The notes beneath the pieces are model-generated. The model worked only from the letters and a program-made list of their open reading frames with translations. It was not told where the DNA came from and made no database searches. Positions 30,127 through 38,372 of a DNA stretch of 64,000 nt are shown piece after piece. The stretch is from Variovorax paradoxus (lineage in GTDB: Bacteria; Pseudomonadota; Gammaproteobacteria; Burkholderiales; Burkholderiaceae_C), in the NCBI RefSeq assembly GCF_018614955.1, contig NZ_JAGGNV010000005.1:1-64000 (forward strand). Reading direction: 5' to 3'. Position 1 is the first letter of the stretch, and every line of letters starts with the position of its first letter. The position numbers were made by a program, and so were the translations under genes.

Positions 30127-30501
30127 ATGCCAATGAAGAACACGCTCCGCCTTCTGTGCCTGCTCGGCTTCCCGATGGCCGTGCACGCCGCCTCGCCCGC
30201 GAACGACTTCCCCACCGTGGACCGCGTGCTCTACGTGCAGGAATGCATGGCCGCGCATCCCGGCGCCGGCACCTTCGAGATGATCAACAAGTGCTCGTGC
30301 GCGCTCGACGCGCTCGCCAAGGAGGTGAAATACGCGGACTACGTGCAGCTGAGCACCGCGAGCAAGGCCACCACCATCGGCGGCGAACGCGGCGGCTACA
30401 TCCGCGATTCGGAAAAGCTGCAGGCCGACATCAAGCGCTACCGCGCGCTCCAGGCCAAGGTGAAAAAGGGCTGCTTCATCGGCCCGGCCAACGGGCGCTG
30501 A
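30127..30501 (+). CDS. Small secreted cysteine-containing protein of the xox cluster
   Basis: The 124-residue protein has a signal peptide (LRLLCLLGFPMAVHA). Four Cys remain in the mature part (YVQECMAAHP, NKCSCALDAL, KKGCFIG), fitting two disulfides in the periplasm. Similar small proteins occur in methanol and PQQ-alcohol clusters, without known activity. It stands 27 bp behind its neighbour and 9 bp before the propeller gene. Confidence 0.85.
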   Translation: MPMKNTLRLLCLLGFPMAVHAASPANDFPTVDRVLYVQECMAAHPGAGTFEMINKCSCALDALAKEVKYADYVQLSTASKATTIGGERGGYIRDSEKLQADIKRYRALQAKVKKGCFIGPANGR

Positions 30502-30510
30502 ACAGCGCCG

Positions 30511-31506
30511 ATGCGCACAGCCATGAGGGGCACCGCAACACCCGTGCGCAGCGGATGGGTCGCTGCCCTCCTGCTGTGCACCACGGCCGGTGCCTCGCCC
30601 TTCGCCTACATCACCAACCAGGGAAGCCACGACGTGTCGGTGATCGACCTTGCGTCGCAGCAGGTGGTGGCCACGGTCGCGGTCGGCCGGTCGCCGGCCG
30701 GCGTGGTGGCGTCGGGCCGTGCCGGCCGCGCCTTCGTCTCCAACCCCGACAGCAAGACCATCTCGGTCATCGACATGCGCCAGCAGAAGGTCGTGAGCAC
30801 GCTTCCGGCGGGAGACGGGCCGGTGGGCCTCGACATCTCGGGCGACGGCCGGCAGCTGTACGTGGCCGACTGGTACGCCGGCCGGCTGCTGGTGTTCGAC
30901 GCGCACGGCAGCGGCGCCGCGCCGCCCCTGGCCTCGATTCCGGTGGGCCGCGCGCCGGCCGGCGTGGCCGCGCACACCGACGAAGCCACCGTGTTCGTGG
31001 CCGAGCGCGACGACGACAGCGTGGCCGTGATCGACACGGCCACGCGGCGGGTGCTGGCGCGCGTTCGCGTCGGCAGCCATCCCTTCGCGCTGCTCTACGA
31101 CGCCGCGCGCGCACGGCTCTATGCGCTCAACGTGCAGAGCGACGACATCTCGGTGATCGACGTGCGCGACACGTGGCGGCCGGCCGTCGTCGCGACCGTG
31201 AAGGTCGGCAAGGCCCCCTACGGCGCGGCGCTGGCGCAGGGCGGCGCGCTGCTGTACGTGACGAACCAGCGCGACGACAGCGTCAGCGTGGTCGATGCCG
31301 ATTCGCTGCGGGTGCTGCGCACCCTCCCCGGCTTCGCCTATCCGGAGGGCATCGCCGCGCACGCCGGCCGCGTCTATGTCGTGAACTGGATGGACGACAA
31401 CGTGCAGGTGCTGGATGCCGGGAGCGGACGCAAGCTTCAGACCATCGCCACGGGCAAGAACAGCCGCGGCTTCGGCGCCTTCATCGGCGCGCCGATCGCT
31501 CCCTGA
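30511..31506 (+). CDS. YVTN-type beta-propeller protein of the xox cluster
   Basis: The 331-residue protein has an N-terminal signal and about seven repeated blades (AYITNQGSHDVSVIDLAS, VADWYAGRLLVFD, LYVTNQRDDSVSVVD), each of roughly 42 residues. It is related in fold to, but distinct from, the propeller at 23952. It lies between the small Cys protein and mxaD. A scaffold or quinoprotein-partner role is a guess from context. Confidence 0.9.
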   Translation: MRTAMRGTATPVRSGWVAALLLCTTAGASPFAYITNQGSHDVSVIDLASQQVVATVAVGRSPAGVVASGRAGRAFVSNPDSKTISVIDMRQQKVVSTLPAGDGPVGLDISGDGRQLYVADWYAGRLLVFDAHGSGAAPPLASIPVGRAPAGVAAHTDEATVFVAERDDDSVAVIDTATRRVLARVRVGSHPFALLYDAARARLYALNVQSDDISVIDVRDTWRPAVVATVKVGKAPYGAALAQGGALLYVTNQRDDSVSVVDADSLRVLRTLPGFAYPEGIAAHAGRVYVVNWMDDNVQVLDAGSGRKLQTIATGKNSRGFGAFIGAPIAP

Positions 31507-31545
31507 ATTTCAGAGCCACCCTTCTCAACCCATCGCAGAACACCC

Positions 31546-32091
31546 ATGCTGACACACCCACTCGGCCGACGGGCCCTCCAGATCCTCGCCGCGTCCCTGC
31601 TTCTCGCCGCATCGGCCTCCAGCCTGGCCCACGGGCCGACGCGCCAGAAGGTGACGGAAAAAGTCACCATCGAGGCGCCGGCCGATGCCGTCTGGGCCGC
31701 GATCAAGAACTTCAACGCGCTGAAGGACTGGCATCCGGCGGTGGCGGAAAGTCCTGCCGACAAGGGCAATTCCGTAGGCTCGGCGAGAACCCTCAAGCTC
31801 AAGGACGGCGGCACGCTCGTCGAGACGCTCGAAAGCTATGACGACGCGCAGAAGAAGTACAGCTACCGCGCCAAGGACGGCGGCGCGCTGCCGGTGACGA
31901 ACTACACCTCCACGCTCTCGGTCGTCGCGGACGGCGGCAAGTCGGTGGTCGAGTGGCGCGGCGCCTTCTATCGCGGCTTTCCGAACAACAACCCGCCGCC
32001 GGAGCTCAACGACGAGGCAGCGCTGAAGGCCGTCACCGGCGTCTACCGCGGCGGGCTCGGCAGTCTGAAGAAGCTGATCGAATCGAAGTAG
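31546..32091 (+). CDS. mxaD: MxaD-like periplasmic SRPBCC protein
   Basis: The 181-residue protein has a signal peptide (LQILAASLLLAASASSLA) and one SRPBCC/START-like domain: VTIEAPADAVWAAIKNFNALKDWHPAV, LKDGGTLVETLESYDD and VVEWRGAFYRG. MxaD stimulates electron transfer between methanol dehydrogenase and its cytochrome in Methylorubrum. Its position between the xox genes and mxaRSACKL fits. Confidence 0.9.
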   Translation: MLTHPLGRRALQILAASLLLAASASSLAHGPTRQKVTEKVTIEAPADAVWAAIKNFNALKDWHPAVAESPADKGNSVGSARTLKLKDGGTLVETLESYDDAQKKYSYRAKDGGALPVTNYTSTLSVVADGGKSVVEWRGAFYRGFPNNNPPPELNDEAALKAVTGVYRGGLGSLKKLIESK

Positions 32092-32112
32092 CGGGCGCCC
32101 CCGAACGACACC

Positions 32113-33132
32113 ATGGGCTCCCAGGAACAACTCGAAGACTGGCGCCAACTCGCGCTGCGCGTCGAAGCCGAGGTCGCGAAGGCGGTGATCGGGCAGACGC
32201 AGACGATCCGGCTCATCAACGTCGCGCTGTTCGCGCGCGGCCACGTGCTGCTCGAGGGCGACGTCGGCGTCGGCAAGACCACGGTGCTGCGCGCCTTCTC
32301 GCGCGCCATCGGCGGCGATTTCGAGCGCGTCGAGGGCACGGTCGACCTGATGCCGGGCGACCTGGTCTACCACACCTACGTCGATGCCCAGGGCCGGCCG
32401 CGCATCGATCCGGGGCCTCTGCTGCGCCACGGCGAGCGCCTGGTCACCTTCTTCTTCAACGAGATCAACCGGGCCCGGCCGCAGGTGCAGTCGCTGCTGC
32501 TGCGCGCCATGGCCGAGCGCACCGTCTCCGCCTTCGACCGCGAGTACAGCTTCCCGCACATGACGGTGTTCGCCGATCGCAACAAGGTCGAGCGGGAGGA
32601 GACCTTCGAGCTGGCGTCGGCGGCGCGCGACCGCTTCATGTTCGAGCTGAACATGCCCAAGCCCGCCGACCGCGCCATCCGCCAGTCGCTGGTGTTCGAC
32701 ACCGCCTTCCACGACACCGAAAGCGTGATCGACAAGGTGGCATCCGCCATCCTGCCGTGGGACCGGCTCAACGCCATCGGCGCGCAGGTGCAGCGCACGG
32801 TGCGCGCCAGCCAGACCATCGAGCGCTATGTGCTCGACCTTTGGGAAGCCAGCGAGATGCCGCAGAAATTCGGCATCCGGCTCGACGGCGTCGACATGGA
32901 CCGGCTGATCCTCGCCGGCGCCAGCCCGCGCGGCATGAGCGCGCTGCTGCGTGCGGCGCGCACCGTGGCCTGGCTCGAGGGGCGCACGCACCTGGAGCCG
33001 GCCGACCTGGCGGCCGTGCTGCCCTCGGTGCTCGGGCACCGCATCTTCTTCACGCCGGTCTACGAGCTGCGCCGGGCCGAGCTGTCGGAGGCGCTGGTGG
33101 CACAGATCATGGACAAGATCGCCGCCCCCTGA
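32113..33132 (+). CDS. mxaR: MxaR, MoxR-family AAA+ ATPase
   Basis: The 339-residue ATPase has Walker A GDVGVGKTTVLRAF (about residues 50-63), Walker B FFFNEINRARPQVQS, and sensor regions typical of MoxR. MoxR ATPases act with DUF58 and VWA proteins as chaperones. In methylotrophs this set is needed to insert the metal into methanol dehydrogenase. It heads mxaRSACKL. Confidence 0.95.
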   Translation: MGSQEQLEDWRQLALRVEAEVAKAVIGQTQTIRLINVALFARGHVLLEGDVGVGKTTVLRAFSRAIGGDFERVEGTVDLMPGDLVYHTYVDAQGRPRIDPGPLLRHGERLVTFFFNEINRARPQVQSLLLRAMAERTVSAFDREYSFPHMTVFADRNKVEREETFELASAARDRFMFELNMPKPADRAIRQSLVFDTAFHDTESVIDKVASAILPWDRLNAIGAQVQRTVRASQTIERYVLDLWEASEMPQKFGIRLDGVDMDRLILAGASPRGMSALLRAARTVAWLEGRTHLEPADLAAVLPSVLGHRIFFTPVYELRRAELSEALVAQIMDKIAAP

Positions 33133-33147
33133 ATCACCGAGCCAGCG

Positions 33148-34020
33148 ATGGAGCGCATCGACGAGTTCCACTACCAGCTGCCGCGCCGCTTCGGCGGCTG
33201 GCGCCCGGGTGCGCAGCGCGGCCTGAGCCAGGGCAGCGGACAGGAGTTCGCCGCGCATCGGCGCCTCTTCGACCATGCCGATCCGCGTCGCATCGACCTG
33301 CGCGCCAGCGTCCGCGAAGGCCGCGGCAACTGGCTGGTGCGCATCCATCGGCTGCGCGTGGCCATCCCCGTGCATCTGGTGGTGGACGTCTCGGCTTCGA
33401 TGCATTTCGGCGCCGCGAGGCGCAAGCTCGACGTCGTGGCCGATCTCGCCGAGGCATTGGGCTACAGCGCATTCCGCGGCGGCGACTCGGTGGGCCTGCT
33501 GGCATTCGACCGGCACGAGCGCGAGGATCTGTTCGTGCCCGCGCGCCACAGCCGCGGCAACGGCAGCCTGATGGCGCGCATGCTGCGCGACTGCCGTGCG
33601 GCTCCGGGCACGGTGCCGCACGGCAGCGCACTCGACGGCCTGCGGCGCACGACCGAACGCCTGGTCGGCCGCGGCGGCCTGGTGTTTCTCGCCTCCGACT
33701 TCCACTGGCCGGTCGCTGCCCTCGGCGAGCTGCTCGATCAGCTGGCGCCCGCCTGCGTCGTTCCGGTGGTGGTCTGGGACCCGGCCGAAACCGAGCCGCC
33801 GCCCGCGCGCGCGCTGGTCGCCCTCAGCGATGCCGAAACCGGCGTGCGGCGCAGCCTGTGGATGCGCGAATCGCTGCGCACGCGATGGCGCGAGGCTGTC
33901 GCAACACGGCGCGCCGAACTCGGGACCTTGTTCGACGCGCACGGCATGCCGCCCTTCCATTTGCACGGCCGCTTCGACGCCGAAGCCCTCACGCGCTATT
34001 TCATGGAGACGGCGGCATGA
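33148..34020 (+). CDS. mxaS: MxaS, DUF58/VWA-like protein
   Basis: The 290-residue cytosolic protein starts HYQLPRRFGGWRPG and has the DUF58 stretch RRIDLRASVREGRGNWLVRIH. A VWA-like metal site LVVDVSASMHFG (DxSxS) follows. DUF58 proteins pair with MoxR ATPases. The stop overlaps mxaA as ATGA. Confidence 0.93.
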   Translation: MERIDEFHYQLPRRFGGWRPGAQRGLSQGSGQEFAAHRRLFDHADPRRIDLRASVREGRGNWLVRIHRLRVAIPVHLVVDVSASMHFGAARRKLDVVADLAEALGYSAFRGGDSVGLLAFDRHEREDLFVPARHSRGNGSLMARMLRDCRAAPGTVPHGSALDGLRRTTERLVGRGGLVFLASDFHWPVAALGELLDQLAPACVVPVVVWDPAETEPPPARALVALSDAETGVRRSLWMRESLRTRWREAVATRRAELGTLFDAHGMPPFHLHGRFDAEALTRYFMETAA

Positions 34021-34904
34021 AGGCCGTCCGTGCTGCCGTGATGGCGGTGGCGCTCGGCGCCATCGCCGGTCTCGCGCCGGGTGCCGAACCGGTCGCCGCC
34101 ACCGTCGAGCAGCCGCGCAGCTTCGGCCATGTGCTGGGCGATGTCCTGACGCAGCGCGTGCTGCTCGAGCATGCGGGCCGGCCGCTCGAGCCCGCTGCCC
34201 TGCCCGCCGCGGCGCGGGTCGACCTCTGGCTGGAGCGCAGGACAGCGCGGATCGAAGCCGATGCGCAGGGGCGGCGCTGGCTCGCCATCGACTACCAGCT
34301 CGTCAACGCGCCGCGCGCGCTGCGCGCCATCGCGCTGCCGGCGCTGAGCCTCGCCACCGCCTCGGACGGCCCGACGCTCGCGCTGCCCGCGTGGCCGGTC
34401 AGCATCGCACCGCTGACGCCGCCGGACGTGTTCGGCCAGGGCGATCTGCAGCCGCTGCGCTCGGACCGCCCGGTCGCAGCGCTTCCGACCGATGCCATCG
34501 AGCGGCAACTGCGGCTTTCGCTCGCTGCCCTGCTCGGCGTGCTGCTGGCCTGGTTCGGCTGGTGGGCTTGGCGCAACGCGCGCGAAGCGCGGCGGCTTCC
34601 TTTCGCGCAGGCCTGGCGCGAACTCCGGCGCATCGACGACCCGGCGAGCGCGCAGGCCTGGCGCATCGTGCATCGCGCACTGAACACCAGTGCCGGGCAC
34701 GTGGTCCACGGCGCCGGCCTGCCGCGGCTGCTGGCCGAGGCGCCTTATCTGCGGCCGCTCCAGGCGCGGCTCGAAGACTTCTACCGCGAATCCACGAGAC
34801 GCTTCTTCGCGAGCAACACCGACCCGGCAGAGACCGATCCCCCCTACACCCTCAAGCCGCTGTGCCGGGCGCTGCGCGACGCGGAGAAGCGGCATAGGCA
34901 CTGA
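34017..34904 (+). CDS. mxaA: MxaA, membrane protein for methanol dehydrogenase maturation
   Basis: The 295-residue protein has an N-terminal signal, a periplasmic beta-rich part, one membrane helix (LRLSLAALLGVLLAWFGWWAW) near residue 170-190, and a cytosolic tail with WRIVHRALNTSAGHVVHGAGLP. MxaA, MxaK and MxaL are needed to put calcium into MxaFI in Methylorubrum; here the only dehydrogenase present is XoxF. The frame is the end of a long spurious open frame starting at 31953. Confidence 0.9.
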   Translation: MKAVRAAVMAVALGAIAGLAPGAEPVAATVEQPRSFGHVLGDVLTQRVLLEHAGRPLEPAALPAAARVDLWLERRTARIEADAQGRRWLAIDYQLVNAPRALRAIALPALSLATASDGPTLALPAWPVSIAPLTPPDVFGQGDLQPLRSDRPVAALPTDAIERQLRLSLAALLGVLLAWFGWWAWRNAREARRLPFAQAWRELRRIDDPASAQAWRIVHRALNTSAGHVVHGAGLPRLLAEAPYLRPLQARLEDFYRESTRRFFASNTDPAETDPPYTLKPLCRALRDAEKRHRH

Positions 34905-34911
34905 GCGAACC

Positions 34912-35904
34912 ATGCGCCTCGACTTCGCCCAGCCCTGGATGCTCCTCTTGCTGCCGCTCGCGCTGCTGCCGCTCTTGCGCAGGCGCAGCGATACGCTGGA
35001 CTTCCCGTACCTCGCGTGGCTGCCGGCCGACCGCATCGGCCGCATCGCGGGTTTCCTCTGGCGCGGCTTCGCGGTCGCCGCCATGGCGCTTGCCGTGCTC
35101 GGGCTCGCCGGTCCCGGGCAATCGGGGGCCCAGGTGCAGCGCACCGGGCGAGGTGCCGAGGTGCTGATCCTGATGGACCGCAGCAGCAGCATGGATGCCA
35201 CGGTTCACACCAACGGCCTGCAAACGGCAGGCCGCATGTCGCAGGAGCCCAAGGCCAAGGTGGTGCGCGACCTGCTGAGCGACTTCGTCGCCAAGCGGCC
35301 CGACAACCGCTTCGCCTTCATGACCTTCAGCACGGTGCCGATCGCCGTCGTGCCCTTCACGCAGAAGACGGACACGGTGCAGGCCGCGCTCGCCGCCAGC
35401 GCGATCGGCCGCGGCCTGCCCGAAACCCGCATGGGTGTCGCGCTGCTGGCCGCCATCGAGGAATTCGAGCACCGAAGCTATTCGGGAAGCCGCGTGATCC
35501 TGATCGTCTCGGACGGCGGCGCCCAGCTCGACGAAGCCACGCGCCAGCGCATCCGGGCAGGCCTCGCGCGCGAGAAGATCGGCCTGTACTGGATCTACGT
35601 GCGCAGCGGTCCGAACTCGCCCAACCTCAACACCGAGACGGCAAGCGCCTACGGCCTCGGCGAGGAACTGGCGCTGCATGAGTTCTTCAAGACCTTGAGC
35701 ACGCCCTACCGGCTGTACCAGGTGGACGACTCCAACGCGATGGCCGCCGCGATGGCCGAGATCGACCGGCAGCAAAACTTCCCGCTGACGCTCCACGAGC
35801 GGGTGCCGCGGCGCGACCACGGCGGCGCCTTCTATCTGGCCGCGATGCTGTGCTGCGCGGGCCTGCTCGCCTGCCGCGCGCTGCAGCTGCAAAGCTGGCC
35901 ATGA
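34912..35904 (+). CDS. mxaC: MxaC, membrane-anchored VWA protein
   Basis: The 330-residue protein has two N-terminal membrane segments (WMLLLLPLALLPLL and GFAVAAMALAVLGLA) and a VWA domain with intact MIDAS ILMDRSSSMD. A C-terminal helix (FYLAAMLCCAGLLACRAL) follows. BatA-like topology fits MxaC. The start at 34912 follows mxaA by 7 bases; the stop overlaps mxaK as ATGA. Confidence 0.93.
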   Translation: MRLDFAQPWMLLLLPLALLPLLRRRSDTLDFPYLAWLPADRIGRIAGFLWRGFAVAAMALAVLGLAGPGQSGAQVQRTGRGAEVLILMDRSSSMDATVHTNGLQTAGRMSQEPKAKVVRDLLSDFVAKRPDNRFAFMTFSTVPIAVVPFTQKTDTVQAALAASAIGRGLPETRMGVALLAAIEEFEHRSYSGSRVILIVSDGGAQLDEATRQRIRAGLAREKIGLYWIYVRSGPNSPNLNTETASAYGLGEELALHEFFKTLSTPYRLYQVDDSNAMAAAMAEIDRQQNFPLTLHERVPRRDHGGAFYLAAMLCCAGLLACRALQLQSWP

Positions 35905-36452
35905 AGCGACGCACCGTTCACCTGCTCTTCGGCGTTCTGAGCCTGTGCTGCGCAGGCGCAGCGCTGGAGCGCGGCTTGCGCCTGCGCCAGACGACCGGCC
36001 TCAATGCCGAGATCGCCCGCATCGCGGCCGCGCCGGTGAGCAAGGAAGCCGCGACCCTGCCTCTGCGCTCTGCACGCGAGCTGCAGCTGGCGCAGGCGCT
36101 GGCCCTCTCGAAGGCCGGCAATCACGAAGCGGCGCTCAAGGGCTATGCAGGCCTGATCCAGAACGGCGAACGCGATGCCGTCGCGCAGCAGGCGCTGTTC
36201 AACCTGGCCAACATGTACCTGCGTCAGGGCCTGGCGCAGGAGGCCGGCGCCGTGCCGCTGTTCGAGCTGGGCAAGCAGCGGTTGCGCGACCTGCTGCGCG
36301 TGGCGCCGCAGGACTGGGATGCGCGCTACAACCTGGAGCGCGCGCTGCGCCTGGCGCCGGAAGAGCAGGAAGCTTTCTCCGCCGAGCAGCAGCAGTCGGT
36401 CGAGCAGCGCCGGGTCCGCATCCCCGGATTCGTCGCCGGGGACCTGCCGTGA
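35901..36452 (+). CDS. mxaK: MxaK
   Basis: The 183-residue protein has one N-terminal membrane segment (VHLLFGVLSLCCAGAALERG) and TPR-like helices (AQALALSKAGNHEAALKGYAGL, QALFNLANMYLRQGL). It ends with the RRVRIPGFVAGDLP tail. This matches MxaK, a maturation factor. The chosen start overlaps the mxaC stop; the longer frame to 35850 overlaps mxaC coding sequence. Confidence 0.9.
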   Translation: MKRRTVHLLFGVLSLCCAGAALERGLRLRQTTGLNAEIARIAAAPVSKEAATLPLRSARELQLAQALALSKAGNHEAALKGYAGLIQNGERDAVAQQALFNLANMYLRQGLAQEAGAVPLFELGKQRLRDLLRVAPQDWDARYNLERALRLAPEEQEAFSAEQQQSVEQRRVRIPGFVAGDLP

Positions 36453-36476
36453 GCCCCGCGCGGCCGCCCGAAGGGG

Positions 36477-36515
36477 CTCGCACCGCAGTGCGCAGCACGG
36501 AGGTTGTCCAATGAA
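36477..36515 (+). promoter_or_regulatory. Hairpin-plus-SD leader of mxaL, shared with the Bug gene
   Basis: CGCAC and GTGCG (36479-36492) can form a small stem, followed by ACGGAGG as Shine-Dalgarno and the ATG at 36511. The same 39-base module, with four changes, precedes the binding-protein gene on the minus strand (21236-21274). Confidence 0.6.
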
Positions 36516-37494
36516 CGCCGCCTGGCTGCGGCGCATCGGCAGCCGCGGCAATTGGCCGCTGGTGGCGGCCCTGCTGCTCTTGGCACTGGCGGTCTGGCCG
36601 CCGCGCGTGCAGCTGCAGCGACCGGTTTTCGAGTGGCAGGTCAGCTTCGACATCACGCAGAGCATGAACGTCGAGGACGTCGAGCTGAACCATGCCGCGG
36701 TCAGCCGGCTGACGCTGGCGCGCGCCGCGATGCGCGATGTGCTGGCGGCCTTGCCTTGCGGCTCGAAGGTGGGCTGGAGCGTCTTCGCGGACTACCGCTC
36801 GCTGGTGATCCTTGCGCCGATCGAGGTCTGCAGCCACTACGAAGAGCTGCTCGCCTCGCTCGAACGCATCGACGCCCGGATGCGCTGGGCCAACGCCAGC
36901 AACATCGGCAAGGGCGTGACCTGGGCCGTGCGCGGCGCCAGGAGCATCGGCGCGCACACCAGCTTCGTCTTCATCAGCGACGGGCAAGAGGCGCCGCCGC
37001 TGCGCGCCAACGAAACACTGCCGATGGTCGACATCACGCCCGGCGAGGTGCAGGGCTGGCTGGTCGGCGTCGGCGGCGATGTGCCGGCGCCGATTCCGAA
37101 GACCAGCAGCAGCGGCCAGCCCGCCGGCTACTGGCAGCCGCAAGACGTGGTGCAAGGCTCCGCCATCGGCGGCACGCAGAACCACGAGCATCTGTCCGAG
37201 CTGCGCGAGGACCATCTGCGATCGCTTGCCAAGCTCGTCGGCGTGAACTACCTGCGCCTCGACACGCCGGACGCACTGAAGACGGCCATGCTGGACCGCC
37301 GCTTCGCGCAGTACCAGGCGGCAGACACCGACCTGCGATGGATCCCGGCGCTGCTCGCCTTGCTGCTGCTGGCGTGGCGCTTCGCGCCGGATCTCGGGCT
37401 GCGGCATGGCTGGCGGTTACTGCGGCCACGCGTCCGCCAAAGATCATTTGGCCACATGGCTCCGCTTCCTCGATCTGCCCCAGATCGAACTTAA
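36511..37494 (+). CDS. mxaL: MxaL, VWA-like membrane protein
   Basis: The 327-residue protein has an N-terminal membrane segment (WPLVAALLLLALAVWPPRVQL), then a VWA domain with the site VSFDITQSMN (DxTxS) and FVFISDGQE. A C-terminal helix (WIPALLALLLLAWRFAP) follows. GGAGG lies before the start at 36511. The last 20 or so residues (SFGHMAPLPRSAPDRT) look foreign to the basic tail before them, and the stop overlaps that of the incoming methyltransferase gene, so the 3' end may have been altered. Confidence 0.92.
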   Translation: MNAAWLRRIGSRGNWPLVAALLLLALAVWPPRVQLQRPVFEWQVSFDITQSMNVEDVELNHAAVSRLTLARAAMRDVLAALPCGSKVGWSVFADYRSLVILAPIEVCSHYEELLASLERIDARMRWANASNIGKGVTWAVRGARSIGAHTSFVFISDGQEAPPLRANETLPMVDITPGEVQGWLVGVGGDVPAPIPKTSSSGQPAGYWQPQDVVQGSAIGGTQNHEHLSELREDHLRSLAKLVGVNYLRLDTPDALKTAMLDRRFAQYQAADTDLRWIPALLALLLLAWRFAPDLGLRHGWRLLRPRVRQRSFGHMAPLPRSAPDRT

Positions 37495-38372
37495 TCCGCC
37501 GCGCCACGAGTCAAGGACGACACCGGTAATTCCTCCAAATGGGGATTATGCAAACTCAGCTGCAACATCGAATCCGCAGGTCGGTACATGTGATATGCCG
37601 AAGCCACCACTTTGTGCAAGAGAGGAAAACGCTTTAGAAAACGGGCGATCCCGCCCCTTGGGCTCGGCTCGTCGACACGCTCGGATGCAGGAGCACCATT
37701 TTCCCATTCAAATGCATAGTCACTTTGCTGAACTCCCGAATGATTAAAGTTGTTTTCTTTCAATACAGTTCTGACAAGCACATATGCCTCAGAAATTGAA
37801 TGTACATTGATCCGTTCGCCGGGAGCAGGGGGCTTAACACGAAACCACTTAGACGGTTTTGACAGATCCGCAAGGAACACCTCCGTATCGCTATACCCGT
37901 TCTTATCAGAATAAAGCGAAAAAAACAGCTCTGGGGAGAACTGCCAAAAGCCATGGCCGCAGCAGTTGCTAGCGGGAAGCATATGCAATATCTGGGCTCC
38001 AGGCTTGCAAAACTTAGAGCAGTTCAGCAGCGCCTGCGGCACGTTGAAGATGTGCTCCAAGCACCCGCCGTCTATGACGGTGTCATAGCGTTGAGCGACA
38101 TTCTCAGGCAATGGCAAATTCATGTCATGGACAATAGATGCCTCTTCATACTCGGAAAAATCAATAGAGTCGACTTGGCCAGCACCAAACTGGTCCCTCA
38201 AAAGCTGATCGCAATACTTGTCGTTCTTGTATTCAGAACTCAGTGCAAATGCATCCCGCACATTCGAATCCGGGACATGCAGCTCCTGCCTACCGATCGT
38301 CACCGTTTGGTCAAAGTCTCTTTGTTGCTTCGAGTAGCGCAAAAAATTGAATTCGTGCAAACCAATACCCAT
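37491..38372 (-). CDS. SAM-dependent methyltransferase-like protein, probably acquired
   Basis: From Met at 38372, with GGAGG six bases ahead, the product has 293 residues. YDTVIDGGCLEHIFNVPQALLN resembles the acidic loop and CLEH segment seen in methyltransferases acting near sugar or lipid modification genes. It lacks a clear glycine-rich motif I before it, so the fold assignment is tentative. Base composition is visibly poorer in G+C than on both sides, and many codons end in A or T, pointing to transfer. It is convergent with mxaL; the two stop codons overlap in TTAA (37491-37494). Confidence 0.75.
   Translation of the reverse strand: MGIGLHEFNFLRYSKQQRDFDQTVTIGRQELHVPDSNVRDAFALSSEYKNDKYCDQLLRDQFGAGQVDSIDFSEYEEASIVHDMNLPLPENVAQRYDTVIDGGCLEHIFNVPQALLNCSKFCKPGAQILHMLPASNCCGHGFWQFSPELFFSLYSDKNGYSDTEVFLADLSKPSKWFRVKPPAPGERINVHSISEAYVLVRTVLKENNFNHSGVQQSDYAFEWENGAPASERVDEPSPRGGIARFLKRFPLLHKVVASAYHMYRPADSMLQLSLHNPHLEELPVSSLTRGAAD

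Noticed and set aside
31953..34016. Long upstream extension of the mxaA frame
   Set aside because: It overlaps mxaD, mxaR and mxaS in another phase and is Arg/Ala/Pro-rich. Only the part from 34017 has MxaA character.
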